DNA of 64,000 bases. Source: Telluria antibiotica. GTDB lineage: Bacteria; Pseudomonadota; Gammaproteobacteria; Burkholderiales; Burkholderiaceae_D. The stretch's first letter is position 1; the number at the start of each line of letters is the position of its first letter. The stretch lies in assembly GCF_011682055.1 (NCBI RefSeq), contig NZ_JAAQOM010000018.1, positions 1 to 64,000 on the forward strand, given 5' to 3'. The notes under the pieces were generated by a model. The model had not been told where the DNA came from. It worked only from the letters and a program-made list of their open reading frames with translations, and ran no database searches. Both the position numbers and the translations under genes were made by a program. Positions 32,931-42,312 of this stretch are shown here, piece after piece.

Positions 32931-34196
32931 TCAATCCTCCATGACCTTGCGCCAGTACTCGTACATCCCGCGGATCAGGGATTCCGTGACCATGTGGTCA
33001 GTGTTCTCCACCTCGTAGCCGCCGAGCTCCGCAACCGCGCGATGGAATGGCTTCTGCTCGAATCCGTATTGCGACAGCTCGATCACCTCGCCGTCGTCCG
33101 CCGACACGAAGCCGGCCGGACCGAACAGGTTGGCCTGGATAAGGCGGCGCTGCGTCATTTCCTCGGTGTCGTCCTCGAACCCGAAATGCGTCCACACGAA
33201 ATCGAACGATCCGTGGCCGTCCGGCTGGATGTGGCGCGTCGATACACTGTTGACCTGCTGCTGGAAGATCACGCTCGGGAACACGGTCATCATCACCGCG
33301 GTCGGGCCGCCCCACCATTCCTCGGGCACGATGTCGAGCAGGCGCTTGTCCTGGATCTCCATGCCTTCCTTGAAACTGGTGACGCCAGCCGTCACATCCG
33401 ATTTCGCGCCCCCCGTGCCGCGGGTCGAGATCATGGCCGCGTGACGGTGAAGCTCGTCCATCACCAGCTGCGACTTGTTATCGGCGCGCCACAGCCCATA
33501 AGTCACGAACCAGGTATGCAACAGGCCGGGGTGATACGGATCCTTGATGTTTTCCTGCATCAGCTTCCAGTTGCCCGGGATACGCTGGCGGTTGTAGCCG
33601 AGGATCTTGAGCTTGCGGCCGTTGAACAGGCGATCGAAGTAATTCAGGATCGTCGGACCGAGATAGTCTTCCAGCGGCTCCACGTCGTGGTCGAACGAGG
33701 CGAACACCACGCCGCCGCGGGTCGCGACCTTGAGCTTGGTAAGGCCGTGTTCCTCGGGCTTGAACTCCTTCGGCATCCCGCCCTGCACCTTGCCATCCTG
33801 CTTGACGCCACGGCGGAACGGCACGCCCTGCAGGTCGCCATTCAGCTTGTAGTTCCACTGGTGGTAGGGGCAGACGAATTCTTTCTTGTTGCCGTGACGC
33901 TCGCGGCAGAACTGCATGCCGCGGTGTGCGCACACGTTCTCGACCACGTTGACGGCGCCGTCCGCGCCGCGCACCATGATCACCGAGCGTTCGCCGATGA
34001 CCGTGCGCTTGAAGTCGCCGGATTCCGGGATCTCGGCTTCCAGGCCCACGTAGCACCAGTGGCCGTGGTAGAACAGGCGCTCCAGCTCGCGCTTGTAGAC
34101 CTGGTCATCCGTGTACACCGAGAACGGGATGCGGCTGCTGCTTTCTTTGGATTCCCACTCCGGACGGATCGGGAATACGACAGGAATGTCTCCCAT
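32931..34196 (-). CDS. Salicylate 5-hydroxylase large subunit (NagG)
   Basis: This 421-residue Rieske non-haem iron oxygenase alpha subunit has Rieske ligands Cys89/His91 (CAHRG) and Cys109/His112 (CPYHQW). The mononuclear iron site is in KDPYHPGLLH (Asp219, His222, His227). With NagH, NagAb and NagAa it hydroxylates salicylate at C5 to gentisate. Length matches the Ralstonia NagG (about 420). The ATG at 34196 follows GGAGACAG; the upstream in-frame extension has no homology. Confidence 0.94.
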   Translation of the reverse strand: MGDIPVVFPIRPEWESKESSSRIPFSVYTDDQVYKRELERLFYHGHWCYVGLEAEIPESGDFKRTVIGERSVIMVRGADGAVNVVENVCAHRGMQFCRERHGNKKEFVCPYHQWNYKLNGDLQGVPFRRGVKQDGKVQGGMPKEFKPEEHGLTKLKVATRGGVVFASFDHDVEPLEDYLGPTILNYFDRLFNGRKLKILGYNRQRIPGNWKLMQENIKDPYHPGLLHTWFVTYGLWRADNKSQLVMDELHRHAAMISTRGTGGAKSDVTAGVTSFKEGMEIQDKRLLDIVPEEWWGGPTAVMMTVFPSVIFQQQVNSVSTRHIQPDGHGSFDFVWTHFGFEDDTEEMTQRRLIQANLFGPAGFVSADDGEVIELSQYGFEQKPFHRAVAELGGYEVENTDHMVTESLIRGMYEYWRKVMED

Positions 34197-34227
34197 GTCT
34201 GTCTCCTTTTGTATCAGACGGAACGTT

Positions 34228-34926
34228 TCAGCCCGCAACCCGCACGCGGATCTCGCCCAGCCCCGCGACGGTACCGACCATCAGGTCGCCCGGCTTCACG
34301 GCGTTCACGCCCTCCGGGGTGCCGGTCATGATGATGTCGCCCGGTTCCAGGGTCTCGTATTCGGACAGGAAGGCGATCGACTCCGCCACCGACCAGATCA
34401 GCTTGGCGATGTCGGAATGCTGGCGGGGCTCGCCGTTGACGGTTACGGCGATCGCGCCTTCGCTGACATGCCCGACGTCGGCGGCCTTGTGGATCGGACC
34501 GATCGGCGCCGATTTCGCGAACGACTTGCCGAACTCCCAGGGACGGCCCTTGTCGCGCGCTTCCAGCTGCACGTCGCGGCGCGTCATGTCCAGGCCGACG
34601 GCGTAGCCATAGACGTGTTCGAGCGCCTTCTCGACCGGGATGTCGGCGCCGCCCGTGCCGATGGCGACCACGAGCTCGATCTCGTGGTGGAAGTTGGCGG
34701 TCTTCGGCGGATACGGAATCGTCACTTCGTCCGTACCTGCGACGACGACGGCGTTGGCCGGTTTCATGAAGAAGAATGGCGGATCGCGATCCGGGTCCTT
34801 GCCCATCTCGCGCGCGTGCGCCGCGTAGTTGCGGCCGACGCAGAAGATGCGGTTGACCGGAAACTGCTCGTCGCTGCCGGCGACCGGCAGGGTGTACACG
34901 GGTGCCGGGGATACTGCGTATTTCAT
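34228..34926 (-). CDS. Fumarylpyruvate hydrolase (NagK)
   Basis: This 232-residue single-domain FAA-hydrolase has the metal-binding cluster HHEIELVVAIG and the conserved FCVGRNYAAHAREMG near the N-terminus. It hydrolyses fumarylpyruvate to fumarate and pyruvate, the last step of the gentisate route. The start MKYAVSPAP (34926) matches the family; an alternative ATG lies 4 codons upstream. It is located between nagI and nagG. Confidence 0.93.
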   Translation of the reverse strand: MKYAVSPAPVYTLPVAGSDEQFPVNRIFCVGRNYAAHAREMGKDPDRDPPFFFMKPANAVVVAGTDEVTIPYPPKTANFHHEIELVVAIGTGGADIPVEKALEHVYGYAVGLDMTRRDVQLEARDKGRPWEFGKSFAKSAPIGPIHKAADVGHVSEGAIAVTVNGEPRQHSDIAKLIWSVAESIAFLSEYETLEPGDIIMTGTPEGVNAVKPGDLMVGTVAGLGEIRVRVAG

Positions 34927-34947
34927 GGTGTTCTCCAATGAGGGGGA

Positions 34948-36012
34948 TTACTGCATTTTTTCTTCGCGCCACAGGCCGATTGCCTGCTGCATCGGACGGT
35001 CCGAGAAGCTGAACAGGATCGTCCGGTCGTTGGCCTGCAGCCGCAGCGTGTGCCAGGACGGGACCACGAACACGTCGTTCGGGCCGAAGGTATAGGTGTC
35101 GTCGCCGATCTGCGCGCTGCCCTCGCCTTCCAGGCACACGTAGACGGTCGCATCGGTGCTGCGGTATGGCGCGGTGGCGAAACCGGCCGGCAGCAACTGC
35201 GCGAAGGCGCCGATCGTCGGCATCGGCGAGGCGCCGGTGGCAGGGTTCACGTAGCGCAGCTTGTGGCCGAAGTGGGCGTCGGGCGCCGTACGCGCGATGC
35301 CTTCCAGTGCTTCCTTCGTCTGGCTGAACGGATAGACGAACACCTTGGTAGGGTCCGCCGCCGTCTGCTGCAGGTCCATCGGGACCATGTTGTGGCCGTA
35401 GCGCGCCAGCGAGTCGCCTTCAGGGCGCGACGTCTGCTGCGACGCCTCGCTCCCATGTTCGGCGAAGCCGGCGTCGAAGAAGCGCAGGGTCGGGATATCC
35501 AGGCCGTCGAGCCACACGACGGGCTGGTCGCCGAGATTGCCGTGGTCATGCCAGGTCCAGGACGGGGTGATGATGAAGTCGCCGCGCCGCATCGTCGTGC
35601 GCTCGCCATCCACCGCCGTGTACGCGCCCTCGCCGTCCAGCACCAGGCGCAGCGCCGACTGCGTATGACGGTGCGCCGGCGCGACTTCGCCCGGCATGAT
35701 CAGCTGCAGGCCGGCGTAGAGCGTCTGCGTGATCGACGAATTGCCGCGCAGCGCAGGGTTCTCGAGAACCAGCACGCGACGTTCGGCCTCTTCCGCCGTG
35801 ATCAGGCGTCCTGCCTCCATGACCTGTTCGCGCACTTCGGCGTAGCGCCACAGCGCGGGCACGACCGGGGTCTTCGGCGATTTCGGCACGAGCGCGCCCA
35901 GCACTTCCCACAACGGCGTAAGGTTATGGCGGCTGATGCGGCGGTAGAATTCGGCACGTTGTTCCTTCACGCCAGCCTGTGCAGCCAGGGTCCCACTTCC
36001 TTGCATGTCCAT
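34948..36012 (-). CDS. Gentisate 1,2-dioxygenase (NagI)
   Basis: This 354-residue bicupin Fe(II) dioxygenase has an N-terminal cupin with the iron-binding motif PAHRHTQSALRLVLDGEG and a second His in WTWHDHGN. The C-terminal cupin (VYVCLEGEGSAQIG) is degenerate. It cleaves gentisate between C1 and C2 to maleylpyruvate. It starts at 36012 (MDMQGSG) after a GAGGAGAAACG ribosome-binding site; MQGSG at 36006 is an alternative. Confidence 0.94.
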   Translation of the reverse strand: MDMQGSGTLAAQAGVKEQRAEFYRRISRHNLTPLWEVLGALVPKSPKTPVVPALWRYAEVREQVMEAGRLITAEEAERRVLVLENPALRGNSSITQTLYAGLQLIMPGEVAPAHRHTQSALRLVLDGEGAYTAVDGERTTMRRGDFIITPSWTWHDHGNLGDQPVVWLDGLDIPTLRFFDAGFAEHGSEASQQTSRPEGDSLARYGHNMVPMDLQQTAADPTKVFVYPFSQTKEALEGIARTAPDAHFGHKLRYVNPATGASPMPTIGAFAQLLPAGFATAPYRSTDATVYVCLEGEGSAQIGDDTYTFGPNDVFVVPSWHTLRLQANDRTILFSFSDRPMQQAIGLWREEKMQ

Positions 36013-36028
36013 TCGTTTCTCCTCTAGG

Positions 36029-37015
36029 TCAGGCCGTTTTCGCGTAGAACGCGTCGGCGTAGATATGATTCGTGTCGATGCCGCGCTCGCGCGCCACCAA
36101 CGTGGCCGCATCCACCATCGGGGGAGCGCCGCACAGGTAGGCACGCCATCCGGCCAGCGAACTCCAGTCCGCAGCCACCGCCTCGGTCACGATGCCGCTG
36201 CGCAAAGCCGGATCGTCGCTGCCCTCCGTCACGACGACATGCACTTTCAGGTTGGCGTAGCGCTCGGCCAGGCCAGCCAGCGTGTCGGTGCAGTAGATGT
36301 CGCGTTCGCTGCGCACGCCGAAATACACGTGGATGTCGTTGCGCATTCCCGACTCGAGCGCGCCGCGTACGATGGACAGGACCGGTGCCAGGCCCGTTCC
36401 GCCGGCCACGCACAGCATTGGCCCTTCGTGTTTGGTGCGCAAATAAGAGGTGCCGAGCGGGCCGCTGACGCGGACCGTGTCACCCACTTTCAACTCGCGA
36501 TCGACGTAACCGCTCACCAGGCCATCCTTCACGACGCGGATGTGGAATTCCAGTTCGTCGTCGCCAGGCAGGCCGGCCATGGAATACGGACGCACATGCG
36601 CCGGCGTGAACTGCAGGGTCGCGTATTGGCCCGGCGAGTATTCGAGGGGTTTGGCAGTACGCAGCCGCAGGCGCACGATGTCATGGGTTACCCGATCGAC
36701 CGCGCTGACGGTGGCTTTCAGGATCTTGGCGGGGTGATTGATGACCTCGTCCGGCTCCGGAATTTCGATGGTGCAGTCGCCGGTGACGATGCTGGTGCAG
36801 GCAAGAACGTACTGACCGCCCTCTGCATCGATGACATGGCCCGGGTTGACGGTGTCGGCAACGTTGCCCGCGATGACCTTGCAACGGCAGGTACCGCAGC
36901 GACCGGCAGTGCAGCTATACGAAATGGGAATATCGTGCTCGCGCAGTACGGCCAGAAGGTTGGCGCCCGGGGTCGCGGAGATGACGCGGTCGAGCGGCTG
37001 GATATGCAACTTCAT
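36029..37015 (-). CDS. Ferredoxin reductase component (NagAa)
   Basis: This 328-residue reductase has a plant-type [2Fe-2S] domain at the N-terminus with Cys35, Cys40, Cys43 and Cys73 (SCTAGRCGTCRC; LACTS), then an FAD domain with RPYSMAG (142-148) and an NAD domain starting GGTGLAP (205-211). It passes electrons from NADH to NagAb for salicylate hydroxylation. It is the first gene of the operon, directly behind a promoter shared with divergent nagR. Confidence 0.94.
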   Translation of the reverse strand: MKLHIQPLDRVISATPGANLLAVLREHDIPISYSCTAGRCGTCRCKVIAGNVADTVNPGHVIDAEGGQYVLACTSIVTGDCTIEIPEPDEVINHPAKILKATVSAVDRVTHDIVRLRLRTAKPLEYSPGQYATLQFTPAHVRPYSMAGLPGDDELEFHIRVVKDGLVSGYVDRELKVGDTVRVSGPLGTSYLRTKHEGPMLCVAGGTGLAPVLSIVRGALESGMRNDIHVYFGVRSERDIYCTDTLAGLAERYANLKVHVVVTEGSDDPALRSGIVTEAVAADWSSLAGWRAYLCGAPPMVDAATLVARERGIDTNHIYADAFYAKTA

Positions 37016-37053
37016 GCTGTCTCCAAAAAACTTATATCTCGTTCTTGGATTTG

Positions 37054-37119
37054 ATTATAGGAAGCGGAGTAAAATAAAAATACAAAATCCGGTGAATCCA
37101 CAAAATAGATTTGGTGAAT
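37054..37119 (-). promoter_or_regulatory. nag promoter with duplicated ATTCACC sites
   Basis: Reading toward nagAa on the minus strand, a good -10 (TATAAT, 37059-37054) is present but no consensus -35, as expected for an activator-dependent promoter. Upstream lie two copies of ATTCACC (plus strand GGTGAAT, 37091-37097 and 37113-37119), 22 bp apart, about -45 and -67 from the probable start. ATTCA is the core of known NahR sites. It also serves nagR, whose ATG is at 37125. Confidence 0.7.
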
Positions 37120-37124
37120 GAAGC

Positions 37125-38114
37125 ATGTTGAACCTGCGTGAAATCGACCTCAACCTGCTCGTCGTCTTCCAGCAGCTGTACAAGGAGAGACGGGTCTCGG
37201 TAGTGGCGGACAACCTGGGGCTGACCCAGCCGGCTGTCAGCAATGCGCTCGGCCGCTTACGGAAGATGATGGGAGACGAGTTGTTTCTGCGCAGCGCGCG
37301 TGGCATGGAGCCGACGCCGTACGCGAGCCAGTTGGCGGAGCCGATCGACTTCGCCCTGACGACGATCCGCGACACCCTGGAGCGCCAGCTGGAATTCGAT
37401 CCCGCTGCAAGCGAGCGGCGGTTCACCATCGCCATGACCGACCTGGGAGAGATTCATTTCCTGCCGCGGTTGATGCGCCGGCTGGCGGAGCTCGCACCGG
37501 GGGTAACGATCAGCACGGTACGCAACACGGCCGTCAACCTCAGCGACGAATTGGAATCCGGCCGCGTGGACATCGCCATCGGCCTGCTGCCGCAGCTGAA
37601 AGCCGGATTTTTCCAGCGCAACCTGTTCCGCCAGCGCTACGTGTGCATCTTCAGGGAGGGGCATGCGCTGGACAAGGACGCGCTGACGCTGCAGGACTTC
37701 GAGGAAGCCCAGCACGTCGTCGTGGTCGCAGGCGGGACCGGCCACGCCATCGTCGACGAGGTCATCGCCAAGCGCGGCATCAAGCGCAACGTCCGGCTCA
37801 GCGTTCCCCACTTCGTTGCGCTGGGCCACATCCTGTCAAATACCGATCTGATCGCCACGGTGCCCGAGCGCTATGTACGTGAAGGCATGGCGCCGTTCAA
37901 GCTGCGTTATCTGCCGCATCCGGTACCCCTGCCCGAGTTCGACGTCAACCTGTTCTGGCATGCGAAATTCCATAAGGAGCCTGGCAGCCAGTGGCTGCGC
38001 AACGTGATCGCCGATCTTTCGGTCGCTCAGGGCGTCGGCACGGCGCCGGCGGCGCAGCCAGGATTCAGGAGCGATGCCAATATTTCGGCGATCAATACCC
38101 CAAAGGTATCCTGA
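37125..38114 (+). CDS. LysR-family activator of salicylate genes (NagR/NahR)
   Basis: This 329-residue LysR regulator follows NahR closely along its length: LREIDLNLLVVFQQLYKERRVS, the HTH with NLGLTQPAVSNALGRLR, the sensor segments RFTIAMTDLGEIHFLPRLMRRL, and FWHAKFHKEPGSQWLR near the end. NahR/NagR bind salicylate and activate degradation genes. Divergent from nagAa with 109 bp between, it should control the whole nagAa-porin operon. Confidence 0.92.
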   Translation: MLNLREIDLNLLVVFQQLYKERRVSVVADNLGLTQPAVSNALGRLRKMMGDELFLRSARGMEPTPYASQLAEPIDFALTTIRDTLERQLEFDPAASERRFTIAMTDLGEIHFLPRLMRRLAELAPGVTISTVRNTAVNLSDELESGRVDIAIGLLPQLKAGFFQRNLFRQRYVCIFREGHALDKDALTLQDFEEAQHVVVVAGGTGHAIVDEVIAKRGIKRNVRLSVPHFVALGHILSNTDLIATVPERYVREGMAPFKLRYLPHPVPLPEFDVNLFWHAKFHKEPGSQWLRNVIADLSVAQGVGTAPAAQPGFRSDANISAINTPKVS

Positions 38115-38227
38115 TGATATTTCACCGGTATTCGACAAGACATTGTTTTCCCAATACGCTGCGCTAATCTGACGAGTCGATCAGAGCAGCTAAGCAGCGC
38201 TATCGACCGCCGACTAAAAAAGTACGA

Positions 38228-38245
38228 CCCGGCTGGCAGGCCGGG
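38228..38245 (-). terminator. Possible terminator between convergent genes
   Basis: CCCGGC (38228-38233) and GCCGGG (38240-38245) form a 6-bp stem with a 6-nt loop. On the minus strand it is followed after a few bases by a T-run (plus-strand CTAAAAAAG just left), so it best terminates the esterase transcript coming from the right. Confidence 0.5.
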
Positions 38246-38306
38246 CAAGATTAAACAAACGACGCAGATCGCCGCTCGCGTCCGCGCTACCGGGCATTGT
38301 CAGATT

Positions 38307-39587
38307 TCAGTGCGGCTTCTGATCCCCGGCGCGAAAAAGGCGAGTCAGCATATCGACCAGCGATATCCGCCAAAAACCCCACTCATGTGAGAATCCGGGC
38401 ATCTCGATCGCTTTCACATTGATTCCTTTCGTCGCCAATGCCGCTTGCAGCGCTCGCTGTTGCGGCAGGAGTCGGTCCTTTTCGCCGATCACCATCGTAA
38501 ACAGGCTCAACTTGGCGTTGGCGTCCTGAGTCAAATCCGGTAGATTGGCGATCAGCTTGACGGCATCGATTTCCATTGGCAGGCGAAATACCGCAGGAAT
38601 ATTCGGGTCGGTCGGCTTGGATGCTTCGATTCCCGCGCCAGGAATAATCATGTAACCCCCACTCATGCTTTCCACCCATGCAAATTTATCCAAATGGTGA
38701 AATGCGGCCCAGAAGGCGTGTGCGCCGCCCATGGAGAGGCCGGCGATAGCCCGATGAGTCCTGTCCGGTAACGTGCGGTAGGTACGATCGACGAATGGGA
38801 TCAGATCGGTCACGATGCTTTCCGGAAACTCTGTGCTCATGAATGACCCCTGCGGCACGCTCTCCTCAACGATATCTGGCGAAGCGCTCTGCGTCGCATT
38901 GCCGTTGGGCATGACGACAATCATCGGAACCATTCGCCCTTCCGCGATAAGGTTATCGAGAATCTGTGACGCCCGTCCATTGCTCGACCAGGCATCCTCG
39001 TCGCCAAATCCGCCGTGCAGCAAATACAGCACCGGGTAGCGTACAGCGCCATCTTCATAGCCTGGAGGGGTGTAGATATAAGTGCGCCTCTGAAGCTTCA
39101 AGGAGGGTGATTTGTACCAAATTTGCGATACCGTCCCGTGGGGAACCGCCTGCACGGCGTATAGCCCGGATTTAGCGCCGGGCACAATGAACGTATTGCT
39201 AATTCTCCTCCCATCACGCTGACTGTGGGCATTAAGCGGATCAAGAGCAGCCACGCCATCGATATAAAAATTATAGGCGTAGATCTCCGGCGGCAGCGGT
39301 CCAGCGGTCCCGGACCAGCGACCGCTTGCATCCTTGGCCATGGTCACCGTGACCGGTTCGTAGGGATTGGGGAAGCTTCCCCGCACCACAACATTGGATG
39401 CCTGCGGAGCGCACAAGCGGAACGTCACACGCCCATCCGGCATAACGGTTGGCGAAACAAGTGCCTCCATTCCCCCCGACGGCGCGGTGGGTTTCGTGCA
39501 ATCGCTGGCGTCCTTCAACGGCGCCGCGTTACACCCAATTGCCCAGAACGCCCCCGAGATCATAATTACTACAGATATTTTCCGCAT
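38307..39587 (-). CDS. Feruloyl/acetyl esterase-like lipoprotein (esterase D family)
   Basis: This 426-residue protein has a lipoprotein-like signal (MRKISVVIMISGAFWAIGC, lipid-modifiable Cys19), an N-terminal E-set/CBM48-like domain (about 45-140, FRLCAPQASNVVVRGSF) and an esterase D-type alpha/beta hydrolase domain with nucleophile Ser285 (GLSMGG) and His near 401 (FSHEWGFW). This architecture is that of feruloyl and xylan esterases; siderophore esterases share it. It follows the TonB receptor gene by 125 bp on the same strand, so it may process the receptor's ligand. The local base composition looks less GC-rich than its neighbours, suggesting later acquisition. Confidence 0.85.
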   Translation of the reverse strand: MRKISVVIMISGAFWAIGCNAAPLKDASDCTKPTAPSGGMEALVSPTVMPDGRVTFRLCAPQASNVVVRGSFPNPYEPVTVTMAKDASGRWSGTAGPLPPEIYAYNFYIDGVAALDPLNAHSQRDGRRISNTFIVPGAKSGLYAVQAVPHGTVSQIWYKSPSLKLQRRTYIYTPPGYEDGAVRYPVLYLLHGGFGDEDAWSSNGRASQILDNLIAEGRMVPMIVVMPNGNATQSASPDIVEESVPQGSFMSTEFPESIVTDLIPFVDRTYRTLPDRTHRAIAGLSMGGAHAFWAAFHHLDKFAWVESMSGGYMIIPGAGIEASKPTDPNIPAVFRLPMEIDAVKLIANLPDLTQDANAKLSLFTMVIGEKDRLLPQQRALQAALATKGINVKAIEMPGFSHEWGFWRISLVDMLTRLFRAGDQKPH

Positions 39588-39712
39588 TTTGATCTTTCCT
39601 TGTTGATGGTCCGATTGCAACCACGTTGATTCACTACGACTAAGCGACAGCGCCACTATCGCAGCGACCGCAGCCGACCTCGTATGGTCGGCCTCGGCGC
39701 CATAAATGCAGG

Positions 39713-41854
39713 TTAGAAGTAGGTACTTAGACGCACACCCGCAGTACGGGGCGTGCCCAGGCCGGCCACGGCAGGAAAACCGGCAAATGATGCGCCGTAA
39801 CTCGTCATGATGGTTTTGTTTTCGATATTGCGCACATACCCTTGCAACATCCATTTGTCGCCCGACGGCGAATATGTCACGTTCGCATCGCTCATGTGGT
39901 AGGCGCCTTGGGTAAACTGCTGGGCATTGCCATAATCGTTGATCACATACGAGGCCGAGTAGCGCGTGCCGATCGTGCCGCTAAGGGTTGCGCCATTGTC
40001 CAGGTTCAGATTGTGGGTATAGCCCAGAGCGACCGTGAACTTGGGCGACTTCGCCAGGCTACGGCCCTCCCAATCGACAGTAGTTTTCGGCTTGTAGGAC
40101 TTGAAATGGGCATCCAGATAAGTAGCCGCGAAATTAATCTTTCCATTATTGCTGACCATGTACTTGCCTTCGACCTCGGCACCGGTAACGCTGGCCTTGG
40201 CAGCATTCAGCGTTTGCGAGGCGGAGGCGCCGGTTGACGGATCAACTCCGACCGCGGTCAGTTGCAGGTCCTTATAGTCATACAAGAACATATCGGCACT
40301 GAGCTGCAGATGGTTGTCGAGGAAGCGTCCCTTGATGCCAACTTCAAGCGATGTCAGGTGCTCGGGGTCATACTTCAGGAACGGATTGGTCGCCCCGGTA
40401 CCATCGTTGAAGCCGCCCGCCTTGTAGCCGGTTGCCAGCGTGGTGTACAACATCGTGTTTTTCGACGGAGCGTAGTCGACGCCGACTCGGCCAGTGGTTT
40501 GCGCATACGAGACGGCGGCGTCGTTAATGGTAGTAACGAGGACAGGATCACCGATGATGGTACGCCCCTTGCGCGACTTGTCGTCGCTGGTGCGACGCAA
40601 GCCGGCCGTCAGGTGCAGCTCAGGCGTCAAGCTATAGGTCGCTTCACCGAACGCTGCCTTGGACTGCGCGATGGTCGGATCTTGAACGAATCTCAGAACG
40701 CCAAACTGCGGGAAATTTATCAGGCGGCCATCGATCGCCGATTCCTCTTTGAACCAGTACAGGCCGCCGATCGTTTTCCAGGCGCCGAAGGACGACGCCA
40801 GCCGCAGTTCATGCGAGGTTTGGCTGAAGCTGCTCACATTGGAGCCAGTAGTGCTGACGACGTCCGGCACCAACTGTCCAGTTGCGGAAACAATATCGAG
40901 GGAGAGGTTGCGGTGTGCAACCTGATACGTAAAATCGCCTGCACCCGTACGCGCCTTGAACTCGGCATTCGAACCGCGCGCCTTGTCATTGTGACTGCTT
41001 GGGCCAGATGGCGTCGCGGTGCGCTGCGCTTCTCCGGACTTGCTGACGAATGTGGTGTAGGGAACGCTGCCCGGGCCAGCACCTTTGAGCGTACTTGCAT
41101 CGGCACTCACCAGAAGTGACAGGTCAGGATTAAATTTGAACAAGCCTTGAATCCGACCGGAAAGAGTGTCGTCGTCGTCCTGGTTCGCGGACAAGTTCTG
41201 GGTCGACCGCAGATAGCCATCGTGCTTGCTGCGGGAGACTGCGGCGCGGACCGACAGGATGTTGTTGATCTTGCTGTTGAGCATGCCGTCGAGTTTGATT
41301 GAATTGTAGTTGCCAAACTCGACGGAGGCACTGCTTTCGAAGTGATCGACCGGCTTATTGGTGATCAGATTGATCGCGCCGGCCGTCGCGTTGCGGCCGT
41401 ACAGGGTCCCCTGAGGGCCGCGCAGCACCTCGACGCGCTCCAGATCGTAAAACGCCAGGCCGGCCGACTGCGGCCGGGCCAGGTTGACTCCGTCCACGTT
41501 GAACGAGGCCGACGGATCGCCCTTTTCCGTCGTGTCAGCGCTGGAGACGCCGCGAATAGTAATTACGGTCGCGCCACCATTATTTGAAATCTGTACGTTC
41601 GGCACCAAGTTCGTCAGGCTCGCGGCATTGACTGCGCCCGCTGCTTTGAGTTCCTCGCCCGACAACACGCTCAAGGAGAGCGGGGTCTTCGAGGCCGGCT
41701 GGGCGACCCTTTGCGCCGTCACAATCACTTCTTGGATGGTGTTGGGAACCTCGGCGGGACCCGTTTGCGCCAGCGCCCCCCCGCACTGAATTGCCAGAAA
41801 GGCGGTGACCGCCGATGCAGTCGCGGTTTTTTTAAAGCTTATTTGCTGCAACAT
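39713..41854 (-). CDS. TonB-dependent receptor
   Basis: This 713-residue outer-membrane receptor has a signal peptide (cleavage after ALA near 29), a TonB-box-like EVIVTAQR segment, a plug domain (LSLSVLSGEELKAAGAV to LRGPQGTLYGRNATAGAINLITNKP) and a 22-strand barrel ending in Phe (RLSTYF). Ligand unknown. The plug resembles receptors for plant-derived carbohydrates or aromatics more than classical siderophore receptors, and the adjacent secreted esterase suggests an esterified plant-wall compound. A well-placed AGGGGACGAAA ribosome-binding site precedes the ATG. Confidence 0.92.
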   Translation of the reverse strand: MLQQISFKKTATASAVTAFLAIQCGGALAQTGPAEVPNTIQEVIVTAQRVAQPASKTPLSLSVLSGEELKAAGAVNAASLTNLVPNVQISNNGGATVITIRGVSSADTTEKGDPSASFNVDGVNLARPQSAGLAFYDLERVEVLRGPQGTLYGRNATAGAINLITNKPVDHFESSASVEFGNYNSIKLDGMLNSKINNILSVRAAVSRSKHDGYLRSTQNLSANQDDDDTLSGRIQGLFKFNPDLSLLVSADASTLKGAGPGSVPYTTFVSKSGEAQRTATPSGPSSHNDKARGSNAEFKARTGAGDFTYQVAHRNLSLDIVSATGQLVPDVVSTTGSNVSSFSQTSHELRLASSFGAWKTIGGLYWFKEESAIDGRLINFPQFGVLRFVQDPTIAQSKAAFGEATYSLTPELHLTAGLRRTSDDKSRKGRTIIGDPVLVTTINDAAVSYAQTTGRVGVDYAPSKNTMLYTTLATGYKAGGFNDGTGATNPFLKYDPEHLTSLEVGIKGRFLDNHLQLSADMFLYDYKDLQLTAVGVDPSTGASASQTLNAAKASVTGAEVEGKYMVSNNGKINFAATYLDAHFKSYKPKTTVDWEGRSLAKSPKFTVALGYTHNLNLDNGATLSGTIGTRYSASYVINDYGNAQQFTQGAYHMSDANVTYSPSGDKWMLQGYVRNIENKTIMTSYGASFAGFPAVAGLGTPRTAGVRLSTYF

Positions 41855-42312
41855 TTTCGTCCCCTAATTAAACTAAATACTATTTTTTTATGTGCCAGTA
41901 ATGCCACTACTGTGATCACGCATCCGACCGTTAACTGTTGACGTTGAACACCTCATATCGTAGTGATTGCACGTCGGCATGGATTTGCAAAAGGAACTCC
42001 CCCTGCTCTTCCTGCCTGCGTGTACGACGAAGATTGGCGTCTCGACACGAAAAAGTCATGAAGGAGTTGCGAAAAATTCCTAATTAGTCATCGCAGCTGC
42101 CTATTGCCGGGGGACCTGCCGGTCAAGAAGTGTTTTCCGGATAGGGGGCCCACCCACGTTCCGGAGTCGACGGCCACGGCGCGATGGCGCACTTATCGGC
42201 TGATCAGGTGGGGATGGTGGAGGAGCATCGTAACGGCACCGCTGACCGTCGCGGCGCGCAAGGGCGAGAAAGGGCCGCCGCCAGATCGCAGGCAACCCTT
42301 TGCAGGAACGAT
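41855..42312. other. Intergenic region, no gene seen
   Basis: This 458-bp AT-richer stretch lies between the TonB-receptor start and the end of the MFS gene. It holds the receptor promoter; a GTGATCAC palindrome lies in it near 41913-41920. No supported reading frame, tRNA or repeat was recognised. Short frames here have no homology. Confidence 0.5.
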
